Below are positions 20,719 through 32,494 of a DNA stretch of 64,000 nt, piece after piece (the stretch's first letter is position 1; the number at the start of each line of letters is the position of its first letter). A program made the position numbers and the translations under genes. The stretch is from Arthrinium phaeospermum. Its lineage: Eukaryota; Ascomycota; Sordariomycetes; Amphisphaeriales; Apiosporaceae. The stretch lies in NCBI GenBank assembly GCA_006503535.1, contig QYRS01000010.1, positions 1,240,001 to 1,304,000 on the forward strand, read 5' to 3'. The notes beneath the pieces were generated by a model. The model saw nothing but the letters and a program-made list of their open reading frames with translations. It did no database searches and was not told where the DNA came from.

Positions 20719-23700
20719 CTAATCGCCACCCTCCCTACCGGCAAGCCATATCATCCCCTTGAGGCTTTCCACGACGCTGTCCCTTAGCCAGCTCTCGCCA
20801 ACCCACTCGTGGTTATTCTTGCCCAACTTTGTGGTGGCTCCATGTGTCAGACCGTTCTTGTCTGCCTGCATCTTGCGCGCTCTTGCGTCTACCCATTCAA
20901 ACAAGCCCCTAAGAGCAAGCAGATCATCCCGGTGACCGTTGCGCACCGCCTCTTCCAGCATGAGTCTTGCATCTACCACACTCCCGTTACTAAGTCCCAC
21001 GTCCGGGCCGCCGACCCCGGTGTCCAGCACGATGCCGCGCTCAGCATGAGTGAGTCGCCTGAGACTCCCCACAGCAGTGAAGAGCCACTCGAGGGGTTGG
21101 CTGGCCTCTTCCATCTGAGAGCCTCCTCCTGGTGGTTGGCGACCCAACGCCAGCATAGTGGCAGAGAATGGACTACCCCCGGCAGGTCGGCGTCGAAGGT
21201 GCAGGACCTGGTTCAGCGCAAACCTCTCTCGAAGCTCTTTGCCTTGGCCACCGGTAAAGTCGAGGTCCATGTTCCAATAATCTGGACTGGCAGTGCTCAC
21301 GCTGGTGATGTCGTCGAGCGGGGGCAACAGGCAAGGCGTAGTTCGTGCCTCCTCTGGGCGACCATCTTTGAATCTGATGCGGATCGGAATACCAACTGGG
21401 GTATCCGTGGCTACATCCTTGGTAACCAGACAACGAGGGTCTGTTGCGAGGACCCAGAAATGGCGGAAAGCCTGCAAGTGGCTCTTGTTGTCTTGCACTT
21501 GGTCTGGGAAGACTGGATAGAAAGCGACTAGTAACGAGGCAATCGCGAGGTTTGAGTTGCTAAAGGTCTGGGTGCCGCAACCTAGTGAAAGCACACCCAT
21601 GGCCATATGGATGGCCATGTGTGACCCGAAGGTTGTTTCTGCGTCGTTGCGGCCATGTAGAGACCGTAAGATACGCAGTACCTTGATGTCGCAGGTACCG
21701 GCCATGACGGCGGCGGTTGAAAGTGCAACGACATCGAGGCACATGCGTCCAGTTACGTGGACGGCGCGCTCGTCAAAGTTGGCCTTGTGCGGTATAGAGC
21801 GACATAGGCCATAGAAGCGATACAGGTAGTTCAATAATAGGTCGCGCACGGCCGGATCTCCTGAGCCAGCATACCGAAGACCAATTGCAAAGCAGAGTCC
21901 GGCCAAGATCGTGAGGAATGGCAAGTGTGTAGAGTTCAAAGGACCCCGCCCGGGGCCGTTGAAAGGCTGGGTCGGAGGACTGACCCTCGATTGATAGCGC
22001 GCCGGAAGATTTTTCCGGACCCAATCGTGATTTGGCTTGATCTCAGACCACAGTATCAGGTGTTTGGCCAAGGTTCGCAGAAGTAGAAGGTCTGGTCGTA
22101 TGTAATCAAACTGCAACATGGCGTCAGGCACGTCGATCTTGCGAGCAACGATATGATCATCAGACTTCATATAAATCAAGGCTATCGCGACAATAGCAGC
22201 TGCGCTCGATCGGTCAAGGATGTGAACGAGCTCGACCTTTTTCGATGTGGAAGCGAGCATGAGGAGCTGCTCAGTGATGCGCATATCATGTAGCCCCTTG
22301 AGATCACTGCCTTTGCCAAGGTTGATGAAGCCGAGAGCGAAGCCCGCGGCCAGGCGGTAGCATTCGCTACGCAAAGGCTCTTCTTCGTCGCCGGTTTCTA
22401 TATGTGATATCTCGGACATCATGATCTCACTCATACGGCGATGCTGGCTATTGCAGTAGAGCAGTCCGATGCCCATGATGCCGGTCGTCTGGGTTAAGGG
22501 AGATAAGTTAAGCTCCGCAGCTCCTCGTGGCAGCATCCGCGTGACGTGGACGGATAGCAAGCGGGTGATGAGGGAATCCATTGTTCCGATGTAAGAGGCG
22601 GCGAGCCCGAGTAGCAGACCAATTGACGTCATTGTATGCTTAGGGGTAAGATATTTGAAGGCCACCCATTTAGCCACCCCTTTGAGGTGACCATTGAGGC
22701 CCAGGGCTAGCAAGAATCCTGCGTGGCGGTTGTTAAGATCATTGCCGGGCTTGTTGTACAGGATCCAGGACGTGTCGATACCCTTGGCTTGTCGCGAAAT
22801 GGACAGTCCACCAGCAACACCGGAATGGAAAAAGGCCCAAGCAATCTTCTCCTCTGTGAAAAGACTTTTGTCAACCCCAACAGTCTGATTTGTCGGCGTG
22901 ACGGTACAGTTGAGCACGAATCCATTGATGTGGAACTTTTGAGTCAGTAATGGGAAACGCAATCCGTAGTTCATCAGTCCCCGGCCAGCTGGAATTGATA
23001 AGGTGTTGGTGGCAAGCCTTGTAACAAGTTCCTTTTGCTGTTCCAGATAGAACGCATCCGACCACCCTGACTGGGGGTCGAGTCGAATCGCTCTGGGCTT
23101 GGTCGTCGTGAGCATCAGTCTCGTCTCGTCGAGCCTGCGATCCTCTTTAAATATAGCTCGGATAACCGCCTGTTTATCGCTTTCGGCAACATCGTCTGTT
23201 GGAGCGTCATTGAAGTCCATGACGTTCTGACACAAGGAGCTAAAATCCCAGGATGCGAGGTGTGAAGATGCCACGAGATTAGCAGAGTTCAGACGCTGCT
23301 GGTCCGTAATTGTGAGTACCGAGCCGACATCGCTACGATCCACAAGAGCCAGCAGTTCGTTTGACCACCCTGGTGGTGGACGTGCTTGGCACTGCGCAAT
23401 TGCATACTGGAGAGGAACGAGAACCGCCTCCGGCAGCGACTCCAGGAGAGTATGTGTAATGTTACTGTCGTGCATGGCCTCGACAAAACCCATTGGCGAG
23501 TCGCCTTTCAGTTTGAGATGATGGAAAAGCCGATCAAATACCTTGACACGCGGTAAGACAGCTGCTGACATGTTTGAAGTCATGGCCGGTAAAGTCTGCT
23601 CAAGGCTTGAGTCTTTCATTAGACTGCCTTGAATCCAGTCGAATATATTCCAGACCGGTGGTTCAGGTGGCAGGATGGAGAGCTCTATATTGCCATCGGA

Positions 23701-26601
23701 TCTATTCGAGAAGTCCAAAGGCATTTCCAGCTCGTAGATACTGACCCATTGTGGCCACTTGAGCCACCTCGCGATTTGGTATATGATTGCCCGTAGGTCG
23801 TTAGGGCCGGGAGACACAGTCGCTGGGCTGGTTATATCAAGCTTGAGCTCTTCTGATAGTATATGCAGTGCGATCATAGCGTTCTGTGCCTGTTTTGACC
23901 TGTTCGAATCGCTAGGCCCCATAGCAGTTGCGAGATAACCGCCTGGCCCACAAGCAGCCTGGCCAAGATCTGTGGCCATGAACGATTGAGCTTGCTTCAT
24001 ATGCGAGGAGAAGAAGGACATTTCTTGTTCTCGTCCTTGAGTAGGCTTGAACATGGTCAAATTCGCATCTTCTTTCTCCAACACCCACTTCCAAGATGTA
24101 TGTTCCATCCAATGGGGGTGAGTTGCAAAATTGGGCACCTCGAATGTGTTCATGGCATCCCAATCACTCAAGTCTACATGTACACCACTACTGGATCGCA
24201 GGTGGCTTCGAGTGCGTCGGTGACGGGTCGGGGGTGGGGGCGAAGTGAATGAGCCAGAATACTCGCTGACACCTAAAGCCAGGAAAATGGTACTCAGAAG
24301 TATAACGAAAGAGGACCACTCGACATCAGTAGCCTCAACCCCTTCGTTCTGCAGCCACCTCATGACTTGCCACCAGCCGGGCAGCAGTTTGTCACCATCG
24401 TCCGGACCGAGGCCTATACGAAGGATATCCAGCGCTTTGGCAACCTGTGGACTTGTAGGGCGTAATTGAATACGAATCTGATGGAGCTGTTGACTTTCAC
24501 CGTCGACAATATCCACAATCCCGTCGAGCTTCGCATGACGAAAAGCGGCAATTTCCCCAATAGAGGACACAATGGACCTCCTCAGGCCGACATCGCGTTT
24601 GGCTTCACTGCCGCGATATCCAAGACTGCGGACGTTCGCAAGAGACAGTTTTGGCGGCAACTCTAGAGGAGTGAATTGCCTCCCAGGGGCCTCGAGGCTT
24701 AGTACGCGCTGCCCGTTGCCAACATCGGACAAGACCAGTATCATTGCGGTAGGACCGTCCGCTATCTTGCATGAGTCGATAACATTTTGAGCCTTCTGGG
24801 CGTGAAGGAAGCTGATGTCAATTGCCTTTGGTTTTCGGACTGTTTTGGGTTCGATGGAGACTTGGACATCAAGAGTGAGCAGCTGGAGGCGTTTTTCCAT
24901 CGGGTCTTGTATACCAATCAGGACCTGGCGACGCTGACGGTCATTCGCACAGTGCCACGGGCCAGACATACAAAACACATGACACTGGGTTCTTGCTGGT
25001 TGTTTTGAGAGAGAGTATCGAACATTCGAATTCTCGACAGGGACGGAGTGTATCTTTTGAAGTCGCATTTCTTGGGCCAGGCCGTCGAAGTCATGATCAT
25101 CAAGCCCCATGTTGTGGAAGCCTTCGAGGTCTCCAGTAGACCGTAAGCCTTCTAGCAGATCATCTACAGGCGCTTCTAAGAAACTGCCCATTGTGCTCTG
25201 GGTGACTGTGCCGCTGAAACTGACGCTGGGGTACACTCCACTGGTGCGAGGAGCTCTGTGACTGCCAAGTGATGTTTCTCTCCGGCCCCCGGTGGTATTG
25301 GCCACTTGAGCCTGCTCGCCAAATGCTGTCCTATCCTGCGAGGCCGAAAGATCTGCTCTGGCAAGCATAGAGCTTACCCGGCGCGAAGCACGACGTCCAA
25401 TGCCAGCCTCCTTGTCCAGTCCAAGGGAGGACTCGAACTTCTCGATCGCCCGATCTGTCTTGTCTTGCCTCTCACTCTTCCGAGTTCTCTTCCGGGGAAG
25501 CGGAGCACCAAAGCCGTCATTGAAGCTTGCCTGGATAGGAGATGTGACACCGCTTGGGTGACCTGGCTGCATGGAGCTCCTTCGACGGTCCTTCGTCTTC
25601 TTGGGGGTTTTGGAGGGCCGGAAAGGATCTTCGTTTTGAAGGTAGCTAAACTGCCAGACACTGTACATGCTTGTCTCCCTGTTGATAGTGACTGCAATTA
25701 TTAACTGATCCGACTCGCGAGACTCACGTCCTGTGTTGGGTAATTGGATCTCCTCTATGTGGAGTATCTCCTCGGCCTTGTCCAAGAAATCAGGAGATCT
25801 GCTGGAGCTCCTCCGTCCTTTCTGCCTTGCGGAGCGATCCGACTGTGTGACGACTAGGCCGAGTTCCAACAGAGGATCAACCAGTGATACCAGCCTGGGC
25901 CAATGAGAGTCGTTAACCTCGGACGGCAATTCCCACATGCTATCTATCGTCGTGTTACCCAGTCGCAATGGCAAAGCCTTTGGTCTACCGAGGGTTTCGG
26001 TGGTAAATGTTGTTTGTGCTGATGATGTCCTCATGGAGGCAGGCGAAGACTGGGGAGAGATAAAGGAGTTGGGAGGCACGCGTGGGAAAGTGACGCTGGT
26101 AGCGATCCCAACCTCGCCGCGCTGCTTCCTCTGTATGATGACGCCTTGAGGGGCGGCGCAGGCCGATTCGACCTCAAAGGGCATATGGACGACATGGCTC
26201 GTCCCGTTCAGGAAGTATATGTGTGCCTGGGTTTTGAGAAACACCACGAGAGCCTTTGAGAGGGGTCGCCCATCGATGCTCTGTTTACGTCTTGGGCCAT
26301 GTTCGTATTCTTGCTTCGATGACTCTTGCGACGTCGGAAAGTAGGTCAACAGCGCTTGCGTCACGGGTTCCTTTTCCAGCTTGAACCCAAAGCATTTGCG
26401 AAATATGTTTCCCCTTGACCAGACGACAGCCTCATTGGTGACTAGCAGCTCATCTTCCCCCACGTCATCGTCGCCGTCGTTGTTGACTATGATCTCCCAA
26501 CGGTAGTCAGACGCCGAGGCGTTTTCTGGGAGGAGCTGCTCTTGAATGGCATAGCGAAGGGCGGTCGGCTCGTGCAGCCCGAGGGATGTCACCGAAGCCA
26601 T
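20719..26601 (-). CDS. apc1: Anaphase-promoting complex subunit 1 (APC1/BimE)
   Basis: Very long intronless frame, 1,960 residues from ATG 26601 (MASVTSLGLHEP); the frame stays open upstream but without another ATG. APC1 is the largest scaffold of the APC/C ubiquitin ligase that triggers anaphase and mitotic exit. The N-terminal part is a beta-propeller-like region with long disordered, Ser/Arg-rich inserts. The C-terminal third has proteasome/cyclosome (PC) repeats, seen as alternating small-residue helices such as LALGLNGHLKGV, LLGLAASYIG and TGIMGIGLLYCNS, then GFALGFINLGKG. The length suits fungal BimE proteins (around 2,000 residues). It is divergent from VPS41 across 516 bp. Confidence 0.93.
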   Translation of the reverse strand: MASVTSLGLHEPTALRYAIQEQLLPENASASDYRWEIIVNNDGDDDVGEDELLVTNEAVVWSRGNIFRKCFGFKLEKEPVTQALLTYFPTSQESSKQEYEHGPRRKQSIDGRPLSKALVVFLKTQAHIYFLNGTSHVVHMPFEVESACAAPQGVIIQRKQRGEVGIATSVTFPRVPPNSFISPQSSPASMRTSSAQTTFTTETLGRPKALPLRLGNTTIDSMWELPSEVNDSHWPRLVSLVDPLLELGLVVTQSDRSARQKGRRSSSRSPDFLDKAEEILHIEEIQLPNTGRESRESDQLIIAVTINRETSMYSVWQFSYLQNEDPFRPSKTPKKTKDRRRSSMQPGHPSGVTSPIQASFNDGFGAPLPRKRTRKSERQDKTDRAIEKFESSLGLDKEAGIGRRASRRVSSMLARADLSASQDRTAFGEQAQVANTTGGRRETSLGSHRAPRTSGVYPSVSFSGTVTQSTMGSFLEAPVDDLLEGLRSTGDLEGFHNMGLDDHDFDGLAQEMRLQKIHSVPVENSNVRYSLSKQPARTQCHVFCMSGPWHCANDRQRRQVLIGIQDPMEKRLQLLTLDVQVSIEPKTVRKPKAIDISFLHAQKAQNVIDSCKIADGPTAMILVLSDVGNGQRVLSLEAPGRQFTPLELPPKLSLANVRSLGYRGSEAKRDVGLRRSIVSSIGEIAAFRHAKLDGIVDIVDGESQQLHQIRIQLRPTSPQVAKALDILRIGLGPDDGDKLLPGWWQVMRWLQNEGVEATDVEWSSFVILLSTIFLALGVSEYSGSFTSPPPPTRHRRTRSHLRSSSGVHVDLSDWDAMNTFEVPNFATHPHWMEHTSWKWVLEKEDANLTMFKPTQGREQEMSFFSSHMKQAQSFMATDLGQAACGPGGYLATAMGPSDSNRSKQAQNAMIALHILSEELKLDITSPATVSPGPNDLRAIIYQIARWLKWPQWVSIYELEMPLDFSNRSDGNIELSILPPEPPVWNIFDWIQGSLMKDSSLEQTLPAMTSNMSAAVLPRVKVFDRLFHHLKLKGDSPMGFVEAMHDSNITHTLLESLPEAVLVPLQYAIAQCQARPPPGWSNELLALVDRSDVGSVLTITDQQRLNSANLVASSHLASWDFSSLCQNVMDFNDAPTDDVAESDKQAVIRAIFKEDRRLDETRLMLTTTKPRAIRLDPQSGWSDAFYLEQQKELVTRLATNTLSIPAGRGLMNYGLRFPLLTQKFHINGFVLNCTVTPTNQTVGVDKSLFTEEKIAWAFFHSGVAGGLSISRQAKGIDTSWILYNKPGNDLNNRHAGFLLALGLNGHLKGVAKWVAFKYLTPKHTMTSIGLLLGLAASYIGTMDSLITRLLSVHVTRMLPRGAAELNLSPLTQTTGIMGIGLLYCNSQHRRMSEIMMSEISHIETGDEEEPLRSECYRLAAGFALGFINLGKGSDLKGLHDMRITEQLLMLASTSKKVELVHILDRSSAAAIVAIALIYMKSDDHIVARKIDVPDAMLQFDYIRPDLLLLRTLAKHLILWSEIKPNHDWVRKNLPARYQSRVSPPTQPFNGPGRGPLNSTHLPFLTILAGLCFAIGLRYAGSGDPAVRDLLLNYLYRFYGLCRSIPHKANFDERAVHVTGRMCLDVVALSTAAVMAGTCDIKVLRILRSLHGRNDAETTFGSHMAIHMAMGVLSLGCGTQTFSNSNLAIASLLVAFYPVFPDQVQDNKSHLQAFRHFWVLATDPRCLVTKDVATDTPVGIPIRIRFKDGRPEEARTTPCLLPPLDDITSVSTASPDYWNMDLDFTGGQGKELRERFALNQVLHLRRRPAGGSPFSATMLALGRQPPGGGSQMEEASQPLEWLFTAVGSLRRLTHAERGIVLDTGVGGPDVGLSNGSVVDARLMLEEAVRNGHRDDLLALRGLFEWVDARARKMQADKNGLTHGATTKLGKNNHEWVGESWLRDSVVESLKGMIWLAGREGGD

Positions 26602-27117
26602 CTCGATTGTTGGAGCTGCTCCATGGAGGGAGATCAGATGCAAGCTGTGTGGGTCGCAGAATCAATCGGGTCGTTCAAATTCGTAGCATCGTTATTCGTT
26701 TACCTAAGGTAACGTAGAGTGCCTGCAGGTTCGTCTGCGTAGTGGCTTCGGGCTCTCCTACTGCAAGTATGTAACGCGACTTTGCGCTGAAGACGCGATT
26801 GCGACCTCAAGTTTACCTAAGTATGGAGGGGCACTGCTGAGCTTTGTCGGTCAAGGTGTATTGACACCGTGTGAGAGACTGTACACACCGCCAGTTTAGG
26901 GTGGAGCTATCATCCTAATGCATGGTTACAGAAGGACTGACACTGTGCGAGCTTCAATCGGTCACTGACGTAGCCTCGGGTCACTGCGCAGCTTAGTAGC
27001 TAAGCTACCTGCAGCTTCGCAAACACGCCCCAACCACCACATCACTCATTTATCAAAGTAATACCGGTGCTTTCAACTTGTTTCTACCATGCCAATTTAC
27101 AGGCCAAGCTGCCTATC
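26602..27117. promoter_or_regulatory. Divergent promoter region APC1 / VPS41
   Basis: 516 bp between two start codons pointing apart. It must contain both core promoters. No individual element is claimed. Confidence 0.5.
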
Positions 27118-30100
27118 ATGACAGACGAATCGCCCATTGCGGGCAAAAGCCAAAATATCAATTACGAAAGCGATGGCTCGGATTCCGAGCCCGAGCTTGC
27201 GAAGATCGACCCTAGACCGGTAGAGGATGAGGAGGAGGATGCGCCCACGACAGAATCCGACCGGCACCAAATACCCAGTGATCATGGAGGCAACCAATCT
27301 GTAGCTGGTGCTACCGAGGATGAAGGGGACGAGGATGACGGGGCAGAGGAAGATTCCGACGGCGACGAAGTCGAGGAAGACTCCGACGAAGATGACGAAG
27401 ACGACGAGCCTAAGCTCAAATACGCTCGGCTTACACAACACCTAAATGGCGTCTATAGGAATGGCGACATGACCAGTGCGTTTCTCGTTGCTGGCGACAA
27501 GATGCTCGTTGGAACACATAATGGCAACATGGTAAGGACCGAGGTTATTCCCATCGCTAGTGTGCTGTCGCACTAACACGCCACAAGAATGTAGTGCAGC
27601 TTCCTATGTTCCAATCGGTTCGTGTTTACCATGCCCACGAGTCTTCCGTAACGGGTGTATCGATATCGCCATTTCCGCCACCTCTACCCCCGACGACACT
27701 AAAATCAGAGGTCGCCAATAGAGCTGTGTCGCAGGCCACAACCGGTCGTCGCGCGTCGTCGCAGCATTCGGAGCAACCCACGCCAGGCGGCTCTCAGCGA
27801 AGGGCACGAGACCCGGCGCAACAGCTGCCGAACATAGCCTCTAACAATGTCTTCATTGCAACGTCTTCTATGGATGGCAATGTCTGTGTCCAGTCCCTGA
27901 TCGACATGACCGATGTCTCGCTCCGGAACTTTGCTCGGCCAGTTCAGGCAGTAGCATTGTCGCCAGACTACAAGACTGACCGAACGTACATTTCAGGAGG
28001 AAAGTCCGGAAGTCTCGTTCTGACCGTAAATCCTCCCCGGGGTCGCAGTACGTCCACGACTGTGGGCACTGCTGCGGCGACGGCTTCAGGCTGGCTTGGT
28101 AGTGTGGGCTTAGGAACCAACACCGGCAAAGACAACATCCTACATTCCGGAGAAGGCACAATCAGCAACATCAAGTGGTCACTTTCAGGAAAGTATCTGG
28201 CTTGGCTGAATGAGCACGGCATCAAAATCATGCGGACGAAGATGCATCTAGACAGCGCAGATTCGGAGGATGCCTGGAAACGTGTTGGCCACGTTGATCG
28301 CCCGCAGACTGATGAGTGGGAAGAGATGGCCGGCGTATGGAAAGGACGTGCTGAGTGGATAGATGAGCAAGCCGTGGAAAGCGACGACGATGCCAAGGAG
28401 CCGGAATCTCCCACGGCCTCATCAGCAGCCGCAAACAAACTGAAGCAGGCAGCTTCGAAGGCGAGTAAGAATATCGAACGGCTCTTAGTTGGATGGGGCG
28501 GTACAATATGGATCATCCACATCCATCCTGGCCGGATGGGAGTTGGCAAGTATGCGGGTGAGAGATCAGTTGGCCATGCAGAGATTGCGAAGAAGTAAGT
28601 GAAGTCAACCGTATACACGAGTGCCACTAACCTTCTCTAGGCTTCGTATGGACTGCATCATTTCCGGTCTTTCCTTGTATACTCCAACCCAGCTTCTTGT
28701 ACTGGCGTATTGCAAGCCAGATCAAGACGAGGATGAAGACGACCTTAAAAAGCACGTCAAGGGCCATGAGGCAAAACTGTCGAGTGCATCAGGCGGGAGC
28801 GAGCCCTCTGGCGGCAGAAGGCGGCGCCAAAATGCGTTGGCACCAGAACTGAGGTTGATTGATCTGCAATCACAAGCTGAAGTAGACAAGGACAGTCTGA
28901 CTGTTAGCCAGTTTGGTTCTTTGTCGTCCAACGATTATCACTTGGGTGTTCTGCCAGCTAAAAACGCGGCGTCTGTGGTTGCATCGCGTGGTGTCCTGGA
29001 TGCAATGGCTGGCTTTGGGTCTGAAATGTGGAATGCGGCCATCAATCCAAGATCACTCTTCAGTTCCGGTGCCAGTATCCGGAGCAATACCAGTAACGAT
29101 GCTGCTTCTGGCACACAAGCCGCCAGCACCATTGGCAGTGTTCGCGCGAGAGCCGTGCCGCAAACTGTTCACCCAAATCTGGTGAAGCCCGGGGCTAAGA
29201 TCTTCATTCACAGTCCCTTTGACTGTATTTTGGCGACCAAGCGGGACCTTGGCGATCACTTGGAATGGCTACTTCAACTACAGAGGTATGAAGATGCCTG
29301 GTCTCTACTGGATGAACACCCTGAGATCATGGTCACTGCCCCTGAGAAAGCCCCCGAATCTGGCTCCCCTACACTTGAAAGGAAATCCACAAGTGATGAC
29401 TTCTTTGATGAGACATCATCTGTAATAGAGTCGCAGGTCCGAGCAAAGAACTCATCAGCAGAAAAGGAGAAACGACGGATAGGAGAGTTATGGCTCCAGG
29501 AAATCGTTGAAACTCGCGATTGGACTAAAGCAGGTCAAATCGCTGCCAAGGTTTTGACAACGGCAGATGGCTGGGAGAAATGGATCTTCAACTTCGCAGG
29601 CGCCAAGAAGTTTGACGAAATCGTCCACTTTATCCCTTCAGAGCCAATGCGACCACCAATACCGGGCACTGCTTATGAAATCATCCTCGGTCATTATATC
29701 CAGAACGACAAGCCTCAATTTAAAGAGCTATTGGATCGTTGGAACCCGGACCTTTTCGATATCCAAACCATCACGACTGCTTTGGAGAATCAACTGAAAT
29801 ACCGAGACGTCAGAGAGGACAGTGTCGAGGATGGCGAAAAGGGCCGGGACTGGCGAATCGTCATGGAGTCTTTGGCGCATCTTCAAGAGCTGAACGGACG
29901 ACACAGGGAAGCGCTACGACATTACATCAAGCTTCAAGACGCGGACTCGGTCATGCGGTTGATAAGAGACAATCACTTGGCCGATGCCGTCACTGACGAT
30001 GTGCCCAGTTTCATTGCGCTTAGGGTGCCAGAATCTCAACTCTCGCAGATGACGATATCCGAAATCGATGAAGCAACATCAGAAGCCATCACTCTACTTG

Positions 30101-31254
30101 TGGATGAGGCCCAGCGTGGTCTCATCAAGCCAGATGTTGTGGTGCAGCAACTGGAGAAGAAGGAGCTCAACCGTTATCTCTACTTTTATCTTCGCGGCTT
30201 GTGGAAAGCATATCGTGAGCGACCTGTCGATGAGACGGTATCGCTCGTAGATGACTTTGCGGATCTTGCAGTGCAACTCTTTGCCGAGTTCGACCGCGTT
30301 CTGTTGATGGATTTCTTGAAAGTATCTACAAGCTACGGTTTCGAGACAGCTGCCCAGGAGTGTGAGGGCCACAATTACATCCCGGAGCTGGTCTATCTCT
30401 ACTCCAAAACGGGCCAAATGAAACGCGCACTCTATCTCATCATAGACAGGCTCGGGGATGTTTCGCAGGCAATTGCATTTGCAAAAGACCAGGGCGATCC
30501 TGATCTGTGGGAGGACCTTCTCAACTATAGCATGGACAAACCGCAGTTCATCCAGGGCCTGCTCGAGGAGGTCGGGACTTCGATTGACCCAATTACTCTT
30601 GTCCGGCGTATACCTGAGGGGCTTGAAATACCCGGACTTCGAGAAGGCCTGAAACATATCATGAAAGAACACGAGATCCAGTACAGCATATCATCAGGTG
30701 TAGCACGTGTGCTCCGTTCCGAGGTCGCGGCCGCGCAGAACATGCTGCGGATGGGTCAGCGGAAGGGAATCAAGTTTGACGTCATGGTCAAGACTCAAGA
30801 CCATGTTGATGTGGAGGTTAAGGAAGTAGCGACACTCGCCCCGAATAGAAGTCGATTGACGGGTGACGTGAGTGGGACATGGACCCCTACAGCATCAGAG
30901 GCCGTGGAAGCAGCCGTGGAAACGCAGCAACCTGAGCACGACCACAGGGCTGCGAAACCCGGACATTGTGCTCGTTGCCATGAGCCATTCAACGAATTCG
31001 AGATGGAAACCCTGGTCGGGTTTGCCTGTGGTCATGTGTTCCACGTCAGCCATCTTCTGGAACAACTGCACCCCGGGGAGACCCCGGATCCTGGTCTTGT
31101 AGGAATTGACGACGAGGAAGAAGATCGAACGAGAAATGGGCGCTTCGTGCGTAGGAAGGTAACACATGCAAGGCTGCTGAGGGACAAGATTGAGGCCGGC
31201 TGTCCGGTATGTAGCGTTCGGGAGGACAAGGTCGAGGGCGTGGTGGTGGCATAG
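27118..31254 (+). CDS. vps41: Vacuolar sorting protein 41 (HOPS complex subunit)
   Basis: Three exons: 27118-27531, 27588-28594 and 28641-31254; 1,344 residues. ATG 27118 (MTDESPIAG) is the first in-frame ATG. VPS41 is a HOPS tethering subunit acting in Rab7/AP-3 dependent fusion at the vacuole. The protein opens with an extremely acidic, disordered stretch (residues 15-105), followed by a WD40-like beta-propeller (KYARLTQHLNGVYR, SVTGVSISPF, VFIATSSMDGNV, LSPDYKTDRTYISGG). Long alpha-solenoid clathrin-heavy-chain-like repeats fill the middle (VYLYSKTGQMKRALYLII, AIAFAKDQGDPDLWEDLL). A C-terminal RING-H2-type zinc domain begins with CARCHEPF near residue 1250 and ends with GCPVCSV. The length is above the usual roughly 1,000 residues of yeast VPS41, because of inserts and the acidic head. 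Confidence 0.92.
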
Positions 31255-31762
31255 CGAATTTGTGCGAGCAACTGCTTACTGACTGCATCGAATGGCGTTT
31301 GGCGATGGATGGGACGTGGTTTTTGAAGATTGGACGTTCAATACCTAACAAGAGGTAGGCAGCCTCGAGGCCTTGCATCAAGCATATCATGACATATCAT
31401 ACTATTGCATTTTTGGAATAATGAGCTTTATTCATGAAATGTTTTCACCTTCTTTCTCTACCTGCCGGCTTGAAATATGCCATATGCGTTGTTTCTGAAT
31501 GTAGATGCTCAACTAAGAGCATGAGGACAAAACGTCTTGGAGTTGGTGGCCGGAATCCCTGCCAAGGTGGGGTCGTGAGTCCGCATCCACTGGAAACCGC
31601 GCCCTGTAGGCGGGCACCTGGAGGGCTATTCCAGTAGGCAAATAACAAAACACCTGTTATTTGCTTCATACCTCTTTACTTGCCTTCCTTGGACTCATTG
31701 TTCTTTGTAACCGGAAGTTGGGCGACTCCGACCGATACAAATTACCAGTCTATTCCCTATTT
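31255..31762. other. Intergenic VPS41 / Nudix gene
   Basis: About 0.5 kb with VPS41 3' sequence and the Nudix promoter. No feature was recognised. Confidence 0.5.
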
Positions 31763-32494
31763 ATGGTTCCGACTTCTCGCCTTATCTCAGCTATTAGGCG
31801 GCCACAGACTCTGACATCATCACTCATCTCGGCAACCAGTAAAGCAACACAACAGCATTGTACTTTCAGCATGTCTCAAAAGACGCAAGAGCCCGTAGTG
31901 GACAAGCTCACGGAGCTGGCTACACAGGATGCCAAATGGATCACCCTCAAGAAGATCGACTACACGGACCAGACAGGCAAGGCCCGAACCTGGGAGATGG
32001 CGACACGCAAGACCCGGGGCAAGGCCGGCGTCGACGCCGTGGCCATGGGCAACATTCTGCTGCACCCGTCCCGAGCCCCCGCGACCCTCGTCGTGATCCA
32101 GTACCGCCCCCCGCTGGATGCGTACACGGTGGAGTGGCCCGCGGGTCTGATTGACGCCGACGAGACGGCCGAGGAGGCCGCCGTGCGCGAGTTCAAGGAG
32201 GAGACGGGCTACGACTGCAAGCTCGTCAGCATGTCGCCCGTCCAGTCGGCCGACCCGGGCATGAGCGACGCCAACATGAAGATGGCCATGGTCGAGGTGC
32301 AGCTGGGCGAGGACGACGCGCTGCCCGAGCAGCGCCTCGAGGACGGCGAGCACATTCAGCGCGTCATCATCCCGCTCGCCGAGTTCTACGACCGCCTCGT
32401 CGAGTACTCCAAGAAGGAACGCTTCATCGTCGCGGCCAAGCTGTTCCATTTCGCCCACGGCATGCATTTCGCGCAGACGCAGAAGTACATGTAA
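31763..32494 (+). CDS. ADP-ribose pyrophosphatase, YSA1-type Nudix hydrolase
   Basis: Intronless; 243 residues from ATG 31763, or 207 from the in-frame ATG 31871. The complete Nudix box G-x5-E-x7-REUxEExGU is present, beginning GLIDADETAEEAA and ending REFKEETGY; its Glu residues bind the catalytic Mg2+. The upstream segments (TRKTRGKAGVDAVAMGNIL) and the EWPAGLID lead-in match the YSA1/NUDT5 branch, which cleaves ADP-ribose to AMP and ribose 5-phosphate. The extra 36 N-terminal residues are rich in Arg, Ser and Thr with no acidic residue, as in a mitochondrial presequence, so two start sites could give mitochondrial and cytosolic forms (inference). Third positions are unusually GC-rich. Confidence 0.88.
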   Translation: MVPTSRLISAIRRPQTLTSSLISATSKATQQHCTFSMSQKTQEPVVDKLTELATQDAKWITLKKIDYTDQTGKARTWEMATRKTRGKAGVDAVAMGNILLHPSRAPATLVVIQYRPPLDAYTVEWPAGLIDADETAEEAAVREFKEETGYDCKLVSMSPVQSADPGMSDANMKMAMVEVQLGEDDALPEQRLEDGEHIQRVIIPLAEFYDRLVEYSKKERFIVAAKLFHFAHGMHFAQTQKYM

